64,000 nucleotides of DNA from Roseibium sp. Sym1 (GCF_027359675.1 NZ_CP114786.1:3012501-3076500); one strand, 5' to 3'; positions 8,631 through 17,211 are shown, numbered from the stretch's first letter. Notes: generated by a model not told the origin, from the sequence alone. Numbers and translations are program-made.

Positions 8631-9569
8631 ATGCCCCGGCGTTTTCTCTCCATCGGTGAGTGCATGATCGAGTTCGCGCCGACGCCGGCAGGGACCTATG
8701 CGGTCGGTTTCGCCGGCGATACGTTCAACACGGCGTGGTACGCCAGGCAGCTTGCGGACGCGGACCAGATCGATGTCGGTTTTCTCAGCGCCGTCGGTGA
8801 CGATGACTTGTCGAAGCAACTGACCGGTTTTGTCAAAAACGCCGGGATTACTCCTGAGTTTGCGACGATCCGCGGGGGCAGCCCCGGCGTGTACATGATC
8901 TTCCTGAGCGAGGGCGAGCGCAGTTTCCAGTACTGGCGGTCGCAATCGGCGGCCCGGCGCCTTGCCGAAGACCTGACTGCGCTCAAAGGCCTGTCCGCGG
9001 GCGACATGGCGTATTTTTCCGGTATCACGATGGCCATTCTGGACGAGCCCGCGCGCGGCCTCCTGCTCGCCGCACTGGCCGAGGCAGCCGCGCGGGGAGT
9101 GCAGGTCGTGTTCGATCCGAACCTGCGTCCGCGCCTGTGGCGCTCCAATGAAGACATGTGCACCTGGACGATGAAGGCGGCGGCGGCCGCGGCCATCGTT
9201 CTGCCTTCCTTCGAAGACGAGGCGGTCCATTTCGGCGATCCGGACCCGGCGGCAACCGCGCAGCGCTACCTGGACGGAGGCGCAAGGCTGGCAGTCGTCA
9301 AGGACGGGGAGGGTCCGGTGGTGGTGCAGTCGTCGGACGGGGACGGTTTCCGCTACCAGCCTGCTCCCGTGGCTGCGGTGGCCGACACGACGGCTGCCGG
9401 CGACAGTTTCAACGCCGCCTTTCTGGTGGAGTATCTTGAGCGCGGCCGGGCAAGGGAAGCCGTCCGGGCCGGATGTGCCCTTGCCGCGCATGTGATCGGC
9501 AGCCGGGGCGCCCTGGTGCCGGTTTCCCAGCTGGATCTGATTGCCTGCAGGAACCGGCTGAGCGCCTGA
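8631..9569 (+). CDS. kdgK: 2-keto-3-deoxygluconate kinase (PfkB family)
   Basis: A 312-residue ribokinase-like sugar kinase. The N-terminal substrate motif is GECMIEFAP, followed by FAGDTFNTAWYARQL. The C-terminal PfkB signature is DTTAAGDSFNAAF with the catalytic aspartate. KdgK phosphorylates KDG, the product of both UxuA and KduD branches encoded upstream, to 2-keto-3-deoxy-6-phosphogluconate. It starts 2 bases after the regulator stop, so the two genes form one operon. The aldolase (eda) that would finish the route is not in this window. Confidence 0.9.
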   Translation: MPRRFLSIGECMIEFAPTPAGTYAVGFAGDTFNTAWYARQLADADQIDVGFLSAVGDDDLSKQLTGFVKNAGITPEFATIRGGSPGVYMIFLSEGERSFQYWRSQSAARRLAEDLTALKGLSAGDMAYFSGITMAILDEPARGLLLAALAEAAARGVQVVFDPNLRPRLWRSNEDMCTWTMKAAAAAAIVLPSFEDEAVHFGDPDPAATAQRYLDGGARLAVVKDGEGPVVVQSSDGDGFRYQPAPVAAVADTTAAGDSFNAAFLVEYLERGRAREAVRAGCALAAHVIGSRGALVPVSQLDLIACRNRLSA

Positions 9570-9672
9570 TCCCGCGCTGGTCAGGTTTCACGGGCTGTGC
9601 CTTCTTAAACATCTGTTTACCATAATGATGTTGCTTTCTTCTTCGGATCGCGTGTTTAGTTCCATGTTTCAT

Positions 9673-9940
9673 CAGGCTCAGGCCCCCCTAATTTGAATGA
9701 AATGGTAGGGATGAATTTGTTCGGATACGAGGCGCAAATCTGCAGGAAACCGTCCGGTTTGCAAAGATTTGCAACGACGTTGCCGGGCAAATTCACCCTA
9801 TCCCGGAGGGACGCAAAAACGGCTTCGATCTGCTGTGTCAAAGCGCTCAACCGGGCAGGAAGCCCGCTTGTCGCGCTTTTCCTTGCAGCTCATCGCCGTT
9901 TGTTGCGCCATTTCAATCAAATTAGGGGGTACTGACCCTG
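9673..9940. mobile_element. MITE-like element with 33-bp terminal inverted repeats
   Basis: Positions 9673-9705 and 9908-9940 are inverted repeats matching at 29 of 33 positions by eye. The core arms are CCCCCTAATTTGAATGAAAT and its near-complement. The 202-base interior has no convincing gene, although short open frames exist on both strands. Size and structure fit a non-autonomous transposable element in the 419-base gap between kdgK and the L,D-transpeptidase gene. The outer arms (CAGG-TCAG) look like the termini of some IS families, but I cannot name the parent. No clear target duplication is seen. Confidence 0.65.
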
Positions 9941-9988
9941 GACACTTTGGAGCCGCCGTTGCCGGTGTGCCGCTGAAAGGACGCGAAT

Positions 9989-10651
9989 ATGGCGTTGAAA
10001 ATTAGCCGCCGCGCATTTGTTGCCGGAATTCCGTTGTTGCTGGCCGCATGCCAGAGCGAGCAGAAGTCGACGATACAGGCCGGCCTGACACCGTTGGCCG
10101 ACGGGACGCCCGACTATGCCACGGCTTATGCCGCGACCACGGACGGCGGGTTCTCCCTGCCCGCGATCAAGTATCAGAACTTCGATCCGAGATATCTCCG
10201 GCAGGTGGTTTTCTATCCCAGCAAGTACCCGTCCGGAACGATCGTCGTCGATCCGAAAAACAAGTTTCTCTACCTGGTGCAGCCGGGTGGCCGGGCGATC
10301 CGATACGGGATCGGCGTCGGCCGCGCGGGATTTGCCTGGAACGGCGAAGCCGTGATCCAGTTCAAGCGGGAATGGCCGAAATGGTTCCCGCCCGACGAAA
10401 TGATCGAGCGGGATCCCAAGCTGGAAAAATACCGGGACGGCCAGGAAGGCGGGCCGAGCAACCCGATTGGCGCCCGCGGGCTGTATCTCTGGCAGGGCAA
10501 CAAGGATACGCTCTACCGGATCCACAGCACCAACCAGCCGTCCAGCATCGGCACCAACGCCTCCAGCGGCTGCATCCGCATGTGGCACCAGGACATCATC
10601 GATCTCTACAACCGGGTCAGTGTCGGCACCAAGGTGGTCGTGCTGGGCTAA
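9989..10651 (+). CDS. L,D-transpeptidase (YkuD domain) lipoprotein
   Basis: A 220-residue protein whose N-terminus (SRRAFVAGIPLLLAAC) combines an SRR twin-arginine-like start with a lipobox (LAAC). A periplasmic, probably lipid-anchored location is therefore expected. The YkuD catalytic motif is complete near residues 173-192: His of RIHSTN, then SSGCIRM with the nucleophilic cysteine. L,D-transpeptidases make 3-3 peptidoglycan cross-links or attach proteins to peptidoglycan, and alphaproteobacteria encode many. It is monocistronic, flanked by the MITE and REP repeats. Confidence 0.9.
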   Translation: MALKISRRAFVAGIPLLLAACQSEQKSTIQAGLTPLADGTPDYATAYAATTDGGFSLPAIKYQNFDPRYLRQVVFYPSKYPSGTIVVDPKNKFLYLVQPGGRAIRYGIGVGRAGFAWNGEAVIQFKREWPKWFPPDEMIERDPKLEKYRDGQEGGPSNPIGARGLYLWQGNKDTLYRIHSTNQPSSIGTNASSGCIRMWHQDIIDLYNRVSVGTKVVVLG

Positions 10652-10693
10652 GGCTGCCTGCGCCGCCGCATGGGGCGGGTTGCACATGCAGCC

Positions 10694-10798
10694 TCATCCT
10701 GAGGTGCCGCATTGCGGCATATCGAAGGATAGGCAACTTGTTAAAAAGTGTGTGGCCGCTCCTTCGAGACGCGCGCAAGCGCGCTCCTCAGGATGAGG
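10694..10798. repeat. REP/BIME-type palindromic repeat pair
   Basis: The unit starts CATCCTGAGGTGCCGCATTG...ATCGAAGGAT and ends CTCCTTCGAGACGCGCGCAA...CTCCTCAGGATGAG. The outer halves are inverted copies, so the whole folds into a long hairpin. The same module occurs at 10930-11036, 16706-17180 and 40996-41275. Extragenic, downstream of the L,D-transpeptidase gene. Confidence 0.8.
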
Positions 10799-10929
10799 TT
10801 GGTGGGAGTTGCAGCGTTTGTAAATTGCTTTTGTTTTCAGGCTATTCCTTCGAAAGAGATACTCTGCAGACAATGCCTCTGCGAGATGCAGACGACTCCT
10901 TATTGGAGTATGTTAGCCTCAAATTCAGC

Positions 10930-11036
10930 GTCATCCTGAGGAGCCGCGAAGCGGCGTCTCGAAGGAGCGGCAACTTGCTCAAGAGGTGTTGGGCCGCTCC
11001 TTCGAGACGTGCGCAGGCACGCTCCTCAGGATGACG
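10930..11036. repeat. REP/BIME-type palindromic repeat pair
   Basis: GTCATCCTGAGGAGCCGCGA... and ...CACGCTCCTCAGGATGAC form inverted outer arms about 107 bases apart. Each half carries its own small palindrome (CCGCGAAGCGG and GTGCGCAGGCAC). It lies between the L,D-transpeptidase gene and the convergent GlxA-type regulator, a position where such repeats may act as terminators. Between this unit and the previous one (10799-10929) I see no gene. Confidence 0.8.
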
Positions 11037-11089
11037 ATCGTGGTTTTGGCTCGGCGGTCATTTCAACTCAATTGGATTGCTTTTCTTGC

Positions 11090-12067
11090 CTAGGCACTTT
11101 GCCGAAGGGGGTCCGCACGCGGTGCGCAGACCCGCTGGGTGTGCGGCGTGACGCCGAAGCGGTTCTGGTAGGTGCGGATGAAATGCGAGGGCGATTCATA
11201 GCCGCAGGCCAGGGCGATTTCCGAGACCGACTGCTCGGTCTGCAGGAGCAGGTTGCGGGCCCGGGTCAGTTTCTGCTGGATGGCGAATTTCTTCGGCGAG
11301 ACTTTCAGGTGCTTCTGGAACAGGCGTTCCAGCTGCCGTGTCGAGATGCCGATCTTGCGGGCGATCTCCGAGGTCGGCAGGTAGTAGGGCGCGCTTTCGT
11401 TGAGAAGACGGATCGCCTCGGCAATATGCGGATTGCGGATGCCGTGGCGGGCCTGCAGCGAGATCTGCTGTGAGGCGTCCGCCGGACGCACCCCGGAATA
11501 GACCATCATGTCGGCAATCGCGGCGGCCAGATCCATGCCGTGTGTCTCGCCGATCAGGTGCAGCATCAGGTCGGCGGCGGCGGTGCCGCCCGAGGCGGTG
11601 ACGAAGGTCTCGTCGGCGACAAAGACGTTGCGGCACAGTTCCACGTCCGGAAAGTTCTCCTGAAAGCTGTCATGGAACGACCAGTGAATGGCCGCGCGGC
11701 GGTCCTTCAAAAGGCCGGCCCTGGCCAGCACATAGGCTCCGGAACAGATGGCGCCGATCTTTGTACCCCGCGCCCGTTCGCGGCGCAGGAAGGCGAGCAC
11801 CTCCGGTGTTGCCCGGTCACCGACATTCTGTCCGGTCACCAGAAACAGGCTGCTGCGCAGCGGCAGATCGGCAAGACCCTGATCGACCAGGGTAACCGTC
11901 CTGTTGGAACAGACCGCGCGTTCGCCATTCACCGATGCCACCCGCCAGCGATAGATTTCCTCGCCCTGAAGCAGGTTGGCGATCCGCAAGGGCTCGACGG
12001 CACAGGCAAAGGCGATGTGGGAAAAATCGTCGAGCAGCAGGAAGGTGACGTCGCGCGTTCTGGACAT
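11090..12067 (-). CDS. GlxA-family transcriptional regulator (DJ-1/PfpI + AraC HTH)
   Basis: A 325-residue protein. Residues ~5-190 form a DJ-1/PfpI amidase-like domain with the nucleophile-elbow motif GAICSGAYVLARAGLL. Residues ~215-315 form an AraC-type double helix-turn-helix (SEIARKIGISTRQLERLFQK and SEIALACGYESPSHFIRTYQ). Homologues control catabolism of arginine, choline, glycine betaine or carnitine. It diverges from the GntR-DapA-aldehyde dehydrogenase-FAD oxidoreductase operon, so it may be a second activator of that operon. Confidence 0.9.
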   Translation of the reverse strand: MSRTRDVTFLLLDDFSHIAFACAVEPLRIANLLQGEEIYRWRVASVNGERAVCSNRTVTLVDQGLADLPLRSSLFLVTGQNVGDRATPEVLAFLRRERARGTKIGAICSGAYVLARAGLLKDRRAAIHWSFHDSFQENFPDVELCRNVFVADETFVTASGGTAAADLMLHLIGETHGMDLAAAIADMMVYSGVRPADASQQISLQARHGIRNPHIAEAIRLLNESAPYYLPTSEIARKIGISTRQLERLFQKHLKVSPKKFAIQQKLTRARNLLLQTEQSVSEIALACGYESPSHFIRTYQNRFGVTPHTQRVCAPRADPLRQSA

Positions 12068-12138
12068 GTCGCTTTTCTCCGGAGCCTGTCGCCTTGGGCC
12101 GTTTCGAGCGGCCGGCGTCTTTGTATAATTATTGTGTT

Positions 12139-12167
12139 GATATTGTATTCATGATGTATACAAATCA
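12139..12167. promoter_or_regulatory. Candidate GntR operator in GlxA/GntR divergent region
   Basis: TTGTAT (12143-12148) and ATACAA (12158-12163) form inverted arms, extended by TGAT on the left and ATCA on the right. The dyad sits in the AT-rich 129-base gap between the two divergent regulator genes, about 30 bases before the GntR start. TTGTATACAA-like dyads are common for FadR-subfamily GntR proteins; binding here is inferred. Confidence 0.45.
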
Positions 12168-12196
12168 GTCAACCAAAATCGAAACGGAGCGGTCCG

Positions 12197-12907
12197 ATGC
12201 CTCCTGTCCGCGGAACGGCCAAGACAGTCGCCTACGAAGATCTGAAACGCGCGATCCTGACCCTGGAGCGCAAGCCCGGCAGCGCGCTGGAGGAAACGGA
12301 GCTTTGCGAACGCTACGGCCTGTCGCGCACCCCCTTGCGCGAGGTGCTGCAGCAGCTTGCCGGCGAGGGCTATGTCAGTCTGCAGCTCAATCGCGGCGCG
12401 CGTGTCTCCGACATGAGCCACTACACGCTCAGGGACTTCTTCCTGGCGGCGCCACTGATCTACAGCGCAATCCTGCGCCTCGCGGCCCAGAACGCGACAC
12501 CGCAGCAGATCGGGGACCTGAAGGCGGCGCAGGAAGATTTCCGGGCCGCCATGGCCTCCGGGGATGTCACTGCCCGGGCCCTCACCAACGACCGTTTTCA
12601 CCGCATCACCGGCCTGATGGCCGGCAACAGCTACCTGCTGGCGAGCCTCGACCGGCTGCTGATCGATCACACACGGATCGGCATGACCTTCTTCCGGCAG
12701 AAGGGGGGCGCCACGGACGAGCGCCTGTCGCTCGCCTGCCGGCAGCATGACGACATGATCGCCGCGATCGAACAGGGCGACGAAGACCGGGCCGCCGAGC
12801 TGGCGCTCGAGCACTGGGCGCTGTCGCGCGACCAGATCGAGCTCTTCGTCATGCCCGCCGGGCTGGAAGCACCGCTCGGCCAGCCGCCGAAACTCAAATC
12901 CGCCTGA
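12197..12907 (+). CDS. GntR-family (FadR subfamily) transcriptional regulator
   Basis: A 236-residue protein with an N-terminal winged helix (ETELCERYGLSRTPLREVLQQLAGEGYV around residues 33-60). An all-helical FCD domain follows, with ligand/metal positions visible (NDRFHRIT and RQHDDMIAAIEQGDEDRAAEL). It is the first gene of a four-gene operon, followed after 16 bases by the DapA-family gene. It most likely autoregulates and controls this operon. A GGAG Shine-Dalgarno lies before the ATG. Confidence 0.88.
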   Translation: MPPVRGTAKTVAYEDLKRAILTLERKPGSALEETELCERYGLSRTPLREVLQQLAGEGYVSLQLNRGARVSDMSHYTLRDFFLAAPLIYSAILRLAAQNATPQQIGDLKAAQEDFRAAMASGDVTARALTNDRFHRITGLMAGNSYLLASLDRLLIDHTRIGMTFFRQKGGATDERLSLACRQHDDMIAAIEQGDEDRAAELALEHWALSRDQIELFVMPAGLEAPLGQPPKLKSA

Positions 12908-12923
12908 AGCCGGAGAGATCGAC

Positions 12924-13841
12924 ATGAAACCCATCATGACCTTCGAGGGCATCTACACGCCTGTCGTGACGCCCTATGACCCGGACGGCACTGTCGTCTG
13001 GGGCGCGCTTGGAAAGGTGATCGATCACCTTGTTGAAAGCGGTGTGAATGGCCTGATCTCCGGCGGCTCGACGGGCGAGAACTATGCCCAGACCGTGGAG
13101 GAACGGCTGGACCTCGCCCGTTTCACCAAGGACAAGCTCGGCGGCCGCCTGCCGCTGATCGTCGGAACCGGCACCATGCGCACGCCCGATTCCATCGAGC
13201 TGGCGGAGGGGGCCGCGAAGATGGGCGCCGAGGCCATTCTGGTCGCAACGCCGCCCTATTCGGTGCCGACGGAGCGGGAGAACGCACTCAACGTGCTCAC
13301 CATCGACCGGGCCGCCGACCTGCCGATCATGCTCTACAACTATCCGGGCCGGATGGGCGTCAACATGGGCGAGGAGTTCCTCGACCGGGTCGGCCGCTCG
13401 CGCAATGTCTGCGCCATCAAGGAAAGCTCCGGCGACATCAACCGGGTGCATCTGCTGGCGCGCGACTATCCGCATATCCAGATGTCCTGCGGCATGGACG
13501 ACCAGGCGCTGGAGTTCTTTGCCTGGGGTGCGCGCAGCTGGGTCTGCGCCGGTTCCAACTTCCTGCCGAGAGAACATGTCGCGCTCTACAGGGCCTGTGC
13601 CGTCGAGGGCGACTTCACCAAGGGGCGTCGGATCATGTCGGCGATGATGCCGCTGATGCGCGTGCTCGAACAGGGCGGCAAGTTCATCCAGTGCGTCAAG
13701 CACGGTGTCGAGATGAGCGGGCTTCATGCCGGACCGCCGCGGCCGCCGCTGAAGGCACTCAACAAGGACGACAAGCGCCAGCTGGACCAGGTCGTCCGCG
13801 TTCTCAAATCCACCATCGAAGACATCACGGCGGGAGCATGA
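12924..13841 (+). CDS. DapA-family lyase (dihydrodipicolinate synthase-like)
   Basis: A 305-residue TIM-barrel class I aldolase/lyase. The substrate carboxylate motif is GGSTGENYA at residues 47-55. The catalytic tyrosine is Tyr140 (LYNYPGR) and the Schiff-base lysine is Lys166 (AIKESSGD). Besides DapA itself the family includes 1-pyrroline-4-hydroxy-2-carboxylate deaminase, KDG aldolase and N-acetylneuraminate lyase. The operon also has an aldehyde dehydrogenase and an FAD amine oxidase, so a catabolic role on an imine or keto acid is more likely than lysine synthesis. A deaminase of the hydroxyproline type is one possibility, not established. Confidence 0.85.
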   Translation: MKPIMTFEGIYTPVVTPYDPDGTVVWGALGKVIDHLVESGVNGLISGGSTGENYAQTVEERLDLARFTKDKLGGRLPLIVGTGTMRTPDSIELAEGAAKMGAEAILVATPPYSVPTERENALNVLTIDRAADLPIMLYNYPGRMGVNMGEEFLDRVGRSRNVCAIKESSGDINRVHLLARDYPHIQMSCGMDDQALEFFAWGARSWVCAGSNFLPREHVALYRACAVEGDFTKGRRIMSAMMPLMRVLEQGGKFIQCVKHGVEMSGLHAGPPRPPLKALNKDDKRQLDQVVRVLKSTIEDITAGA

Positions 13842-15343
13842 CCATGACCGATCTTCTGACACGTGACGAATACAAGGCGCTCGCCGCCAGGCTGACGCTG
13901 CCGACCAATGCGTTTATCGACGGCGGCTATCGTCCGGCGGTGTCGGGCAAGACCTTCGCAAGCCTCAATCCGGCAACCGGAGAGACCCTGGCCGAGATTG
14001 CCGCCTGCGGTGCGGAGGATGTCGACTTTGCCGTTCAAAAGGCGCGCGAGGCGTTCGAGGACGGACGCTGGTCGAAACTGCATCCGTCGGAACGCAAGGA
14101 CGTTCTGATCCGCTTTGCCAAGCTCGTCAAACGCAACCGGCGCGAACTCGCGGTGATGGAAAGTCTCGACAGTGGCAAGACCATTTTCGACTGTGAGACG
14201 GTGGATCTACCCGAGACGATCCACTGCCTGAAATGGCATGCTGAGGCGATCGACAAGATCTACGACCAGGTCTCGCCGGCCTCGGACGACCACATCGCCA
14301 TGATCGTGCGCGAGCCGGTTGGTGTGGTCGGCTTGGTGCTGCCCTGGAACTTCCCGCTGCTGATGCTGGCCTGGAAGATCGGCCCGGCTCTGGCCGCCGG
14401 TTGCTCGGTGATCGTCAAGCCGGCGGAGGAAACCTCGCTGACCGCCCTGCGCGTTGCGGAGCTTGCCATGGAAGCAGGCATTCCGCGCGGTGTCTTCAAC
14501 GTCGTGCCGGGCTCCGGCCCGGAGGTCGGCGAGCCGCTCGGGCGCCACATGGATGTCGACATGGTGTCCTTTACCGGGTCAACCGAGACCGGCCGCCGCT
14601 TCCTGCATTACGCCGCCGACAGCAATCTGAAGGAAGTCGTCCTGGAGATGGGCGGCAAGAACCCGAGCGTGGTCCTGAAGGATGCGGAAAATCTCGACCG
14701 GGTTGCCGCCCATGTGGTCAATGGCGCCTTCTGGAACATGGGCGAGAACTGTTCGGCCAGTTCTCGCCTGATTGTCGAGGCGGAGATCAAGGATGCGCTT
14801 GTCGAGCGCATCCTGGCCCATGCCCGCGAATGGACCTTGGGCGACCCGCTCGATCCGGAGCACCGGGTCGGCGCGCTGGTTTCCAGTGCCCATTTCAACA
14901 AGGTCTGCTCCTATCTCGGCACCGATGCCACGGTGCTGATGGGCGGCAACAGTCATGACGGGGCCTATGTCGAGCCGACGGTTCTGGAGGTCGATGCTCA
15001 TTCGAAGGCCGCGCGCGAAGAAATCTTCGGGCCGGTGCTGAGCGTGCTGACGGTGGGCGGCTTCGACGAAGCCATCGAAATGGCCAACAACACCGACTAC
15101 GGCCTGGCGGCGTCGATCTTCACGTCCAACGCACGGAAGGCCCTGCGCGGGGCCCGGGCGATCCGGGCCGGCACGGTGACGGTCAACTGCTTCGGCGAGG
15201 GCGACATCACCACGCCGTTCGGCGGCTTCAAACAGTCCGGCTTCGGCGGGCGCGACAACAGCCTCGCCGCCCATGACCAGTACACCCAGATCAAGACGAT
15301 CTGGCTGGATCTCTCCGACGACGAGGACGAGGCTGTGGGATGA
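13838..15343 (+). CDS. NAD-dependent aldehyde dehydrogenase
   Basis: A 501-residue aldehyde dehydrogenase. Landmarks are PWNFPLLMLAWK, the general-base segment LEMGGKNPSVV, the nucleophile segment NMGENCSASSR and EIFGPVLSV in the C-terminal third. It most resembles the PuuC/KauB group acting on amino-aldehydes. A longer open frame begins at 13691, but the ATG at 13838 overlaps the DapA-family stop (ATGA) and gives the normal N-terminus. It likely oxidises the aldehyde produced by the upstream lyase or the downstream FAD oxidase. Confidence 0.87.
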   Translation: MTMTDLLTRDEYKALAARLTLPTNAFIDGGYRPAVSGKTFASLNPATGETLAEIAACGAEDVDFAVQKAREAFEDGRWSKLHPSERKDVLIRFAKLVKRNRRELAVMESLDSGKTIFDCETVDLPETIHCLKWHAEAIDKIYDQVSPASDDHIAMIVREPVGVVGLVLPWNFPLLMLAWKIGPALAAGCSVIVKPAEETSLTALRVAELAMEAGIPRGVFNVVPGSGPEVGEPLGRHMDVDMVSFTGSTETGRRFLHYAADSNLKEVVLEMGGKNPSVVLKDAENLDRVAAHVVNGAFWNMGENCSASSRLIVEAEIKDALVERILAHAREWTLGDPLDPEHRVGALVSSAHFNKVCSYLGTDATVLMGGNSHDGAYVEPTVLEVDAHSKAAREEIFGPVLSVLTVGGFDEAIEMANNTDYGLAASIFTSNARKALRGARAIRAGTVTVNCFGEGDITTPFGGFKQSGFGGRDNSLAAHDQYTQIKTIWLDLSDDEDEAVG

Positions 15344-16680
15344 CCCGCGGGGCCGCCACTTCCCTGCCTTGCCTGAAGGGGCCGGCGGCCTGGAACCGGA
15401 TCCTGCCGGACCCTCCGGCATCCGAAGTGCTGACGGATGACATCCGTGCGGACATCACGATTATCGGTGCCGGCTTCGCCGGATTGTCGGCGGCCCGGCG
15501 TCTGACGCAGATCGACAGCGGCCTCAAGATCGTCGTGCTCGACGCCCTGCCGCTTGCCGACAGCTCGGCTGGCCGCAATTCCGGTTTCATGATCGACCTG
15601 CCGCACGAGCTGACCTCGCAGGACTATGCCGGAGCGGGTGACGACACGGCGCTGATCGCCCTCAACCGGAAGGCCATCGGCTTTGCCGGGGACGCGGTTG
15701 CGGACTACCAGATCGATGCGAACTATTTCGACCCGGCCGGCAAGGTCAACGGCGCGGCGAGTGCCAAGGCCGAGGCGCATAACCGCAGCTATGCTGCGCA
15801 TCTGCAAAGCCTGGGTGAAGATTACGAGCTGCTCGACCGCAAACAGATGAGGGACCTGACCGGCAGCGGTCATTATCGCGCCGGGCTGTATACGCCCGGC
15901 ACGGTGATGCTGCAGCCGGCCGGTTACATACGCGGCCTGGCCGCGGGTTTGCGGCGTGACGGCGTGAAGGTTTTCGAAAACAGTCCCGTGACCACGTTTT
16001 CCAGGAACGGGGCAGGCTGGCGTGTGGCAACGCCGAAGGGCGGCGTTTCGACGGACAGGATCATCCTGACGGTAAACGGCCACCTGGAAAGTTTCGGTTT
16101 CGAGCGGAACCGGCTGATGCAGCTGTTCCTGTTCGCGGTGATGACGCCGGAACTCGACGCGGAGGCGCTCAAGAAACTCGGCGGCCGAGCGCGGTGGGGG
16201 ATCACGCCGTCCGACCCGATGGGCACCACCTTGCGCCGGATCGACACGGGCCAGGGCGGCAACCGGATCGTCACCCGGACCTGCGCAGTGCTGAAGCCGG
16301 ACATGCGCCTGTCACAGGCGCATTTGGACCGGGCGGCACACGTGATGCAGCGCAAGTTCGACCAGCGCTTCCCGCAGCTTGGCGGGCTGAAGATGGAACA
16401 CAAATGGGCCGGCCACCTGTGCCTCAGCCTCAACGGTGTTGCCGTGATGCGCGAACTGGAAAAGGGAGTCTTTTCCGGCTGCGTCCAGAACGGCCTCGGC
16501 ACCGCGCGCGGCACGTTGACGGGAATTGGCGCGGCGGAGCTGGCCTGTGGCGTATCAAGCGACATCACCCGGCATTTCGAGCGGGAAGCCCGCCCGAAGA
16601 AACTGCCGCCACAGCCGTTCCGGGAGATCGGTGCCAATGCCTTGCTGCGCTGGAAGGAATGGCGTGCGGCGGAGGAATAA
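15340..16680 (+). CDS. FAD-dependent oxidoreductase (DadA/PuuB-like)
   Basis: A 446-residue flavoprotein with the dinucleotide-binding motif IIGAGFAGLSA at residues 41-51 and SSAGRNSGFM about 35 residues later. This is typical of the D-amino acid dehydrogenase / gamma-glutamylputrescine oxidase family. The ATG overlaps the stop of the aldehyde dehydrogenase gene (ATGA). Such enzymes oxidise secondary or primary amines to imines. With DapA-like and aldehyde dehydrogenase partners this suggests a D-imino acid or polyamine-type pathway. Substrate unknown. Last gene of the operon, followed by REP repeats. Confidence 0.85.
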   Translation: MTRGAATSLPCLKGPAAWNRILPDPPASEVLTDDIRADITIIGAGFAGLSAARRLTQIDSGLKIVVLDALPLADSSAGRNSGFMIDLPHELTSQDYAGAGDDTALIALNRKAIGFAGDAVADYQIDANYFDPAGKVNGAASAKAEAHNRSYAAHLQSLGEDYELLDRKQMRDLTGSGHYRAGLYTPGTVMLQPAGYIRGLAAGLRRDGVKVFENSPVTTFSRNGAGWRVATPKGGVSTDRIILTVNGHLESFGFERNRLMQLFLFAVMTPELDAEALKKLGGRARWGITPSDPMGTTLRRIDTGQGGNRIVTRTCAVLKPDMRLSQAHLDRAAHVMQRKFDQRFPQLGGLKMEHKWAGHLCLSLNGVAVMRELEKGVFSGCVQNGLGTARGTLTGIGAAELACGVSSDITRHFEREARPKKLPPQPFREIGANALLRWKEWRAAEE

Positions 16681-16705
16681 TTTCCCAGAATCTCCACCCT
16701 CTCAG

Positions 16706-17180
16706 CGTTATCCTGAGGAGTGCGCTTGCGCACCTTTCGAAGGATCAGCCACGTGTTTGGAAACAAGCTGCCCATCCTTCGAGACGGACCTGACGGTCCT
16801 CCTCAGGATGACGATTTGGGGTTTGGCAGGGCTTGTTCTTGAGAGCAGTTTCGCGCCGGCGAAATCACCCGAAATTCTGCCTCTCGGTCCGTAGTCATAT
16901 CACAGCGTCTCCACCCACTCGGCGTCATCCTGAGGAGCCGCGTCAGCGGCGTCTCGAAGGATGGGTCACGTGCGAGGGAGCAAGCTGCGGATCCTTCGAG
17001 ACGGACCTGACGGTCCTCCTCAGGATGACGCTTTGGGGTTCGGGAACCCTTGTTTTAAAACAGTTTTTGCGCCAGCTAAGTCACCCGAAATTCTGCCTCC
17101 CGGACCATAATCAAATCACAACTTCTCCACCCATTCTGCGTCATCCTGAGGAGGGCCGAAGGCCCGTCTCGAAGGACAGG
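16706..17180. repeat. Three REP/BIME units in tandem, period about 217 bp
   Basis: REP modules begin at 16706, 16924 and 17140. The TCCTGAGGAG core falls at 16711, 16928 and 17144, i.e. spacings of 217 and 216 bases. The sequence between modules is also repeated: CACCCGAAATTCTGCCTC occurs near 16867 and 17082, and TCTCCACCC precedes each unit. The REP plus its flank was therefore amplified as a block. The third copy is truncated by the 3' end of the permease gene. This explains the whole 531-base gap; no gene is visible in it. Confidence 0.85.
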
Positions 17181-17211
17181 CTACACATTCCTGAGAGCGT
17201 GTACGATAGCC

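Noticed and set aside
9656-9935. Short open frames on both strands inside the MITE
   Set aside because: They span the inverted repeats, have no ribosome sites and resemble no transposase that I recognise.
12924-13841. Biosynthetic DapA (lysine pathway)
   Set aside because: Operon context with GntR, aldehyde dehydrogenase and FAD oxidase indicates catabolism; no other lysine genes are nearby.
16706-17180. CRISPR-like array at the REP repeats
   Set aside because: Units are palindromic, about 107 bases long with a 217-base period, and the intervening DNA is itself repeated rather than unique spacers; no cas genes.
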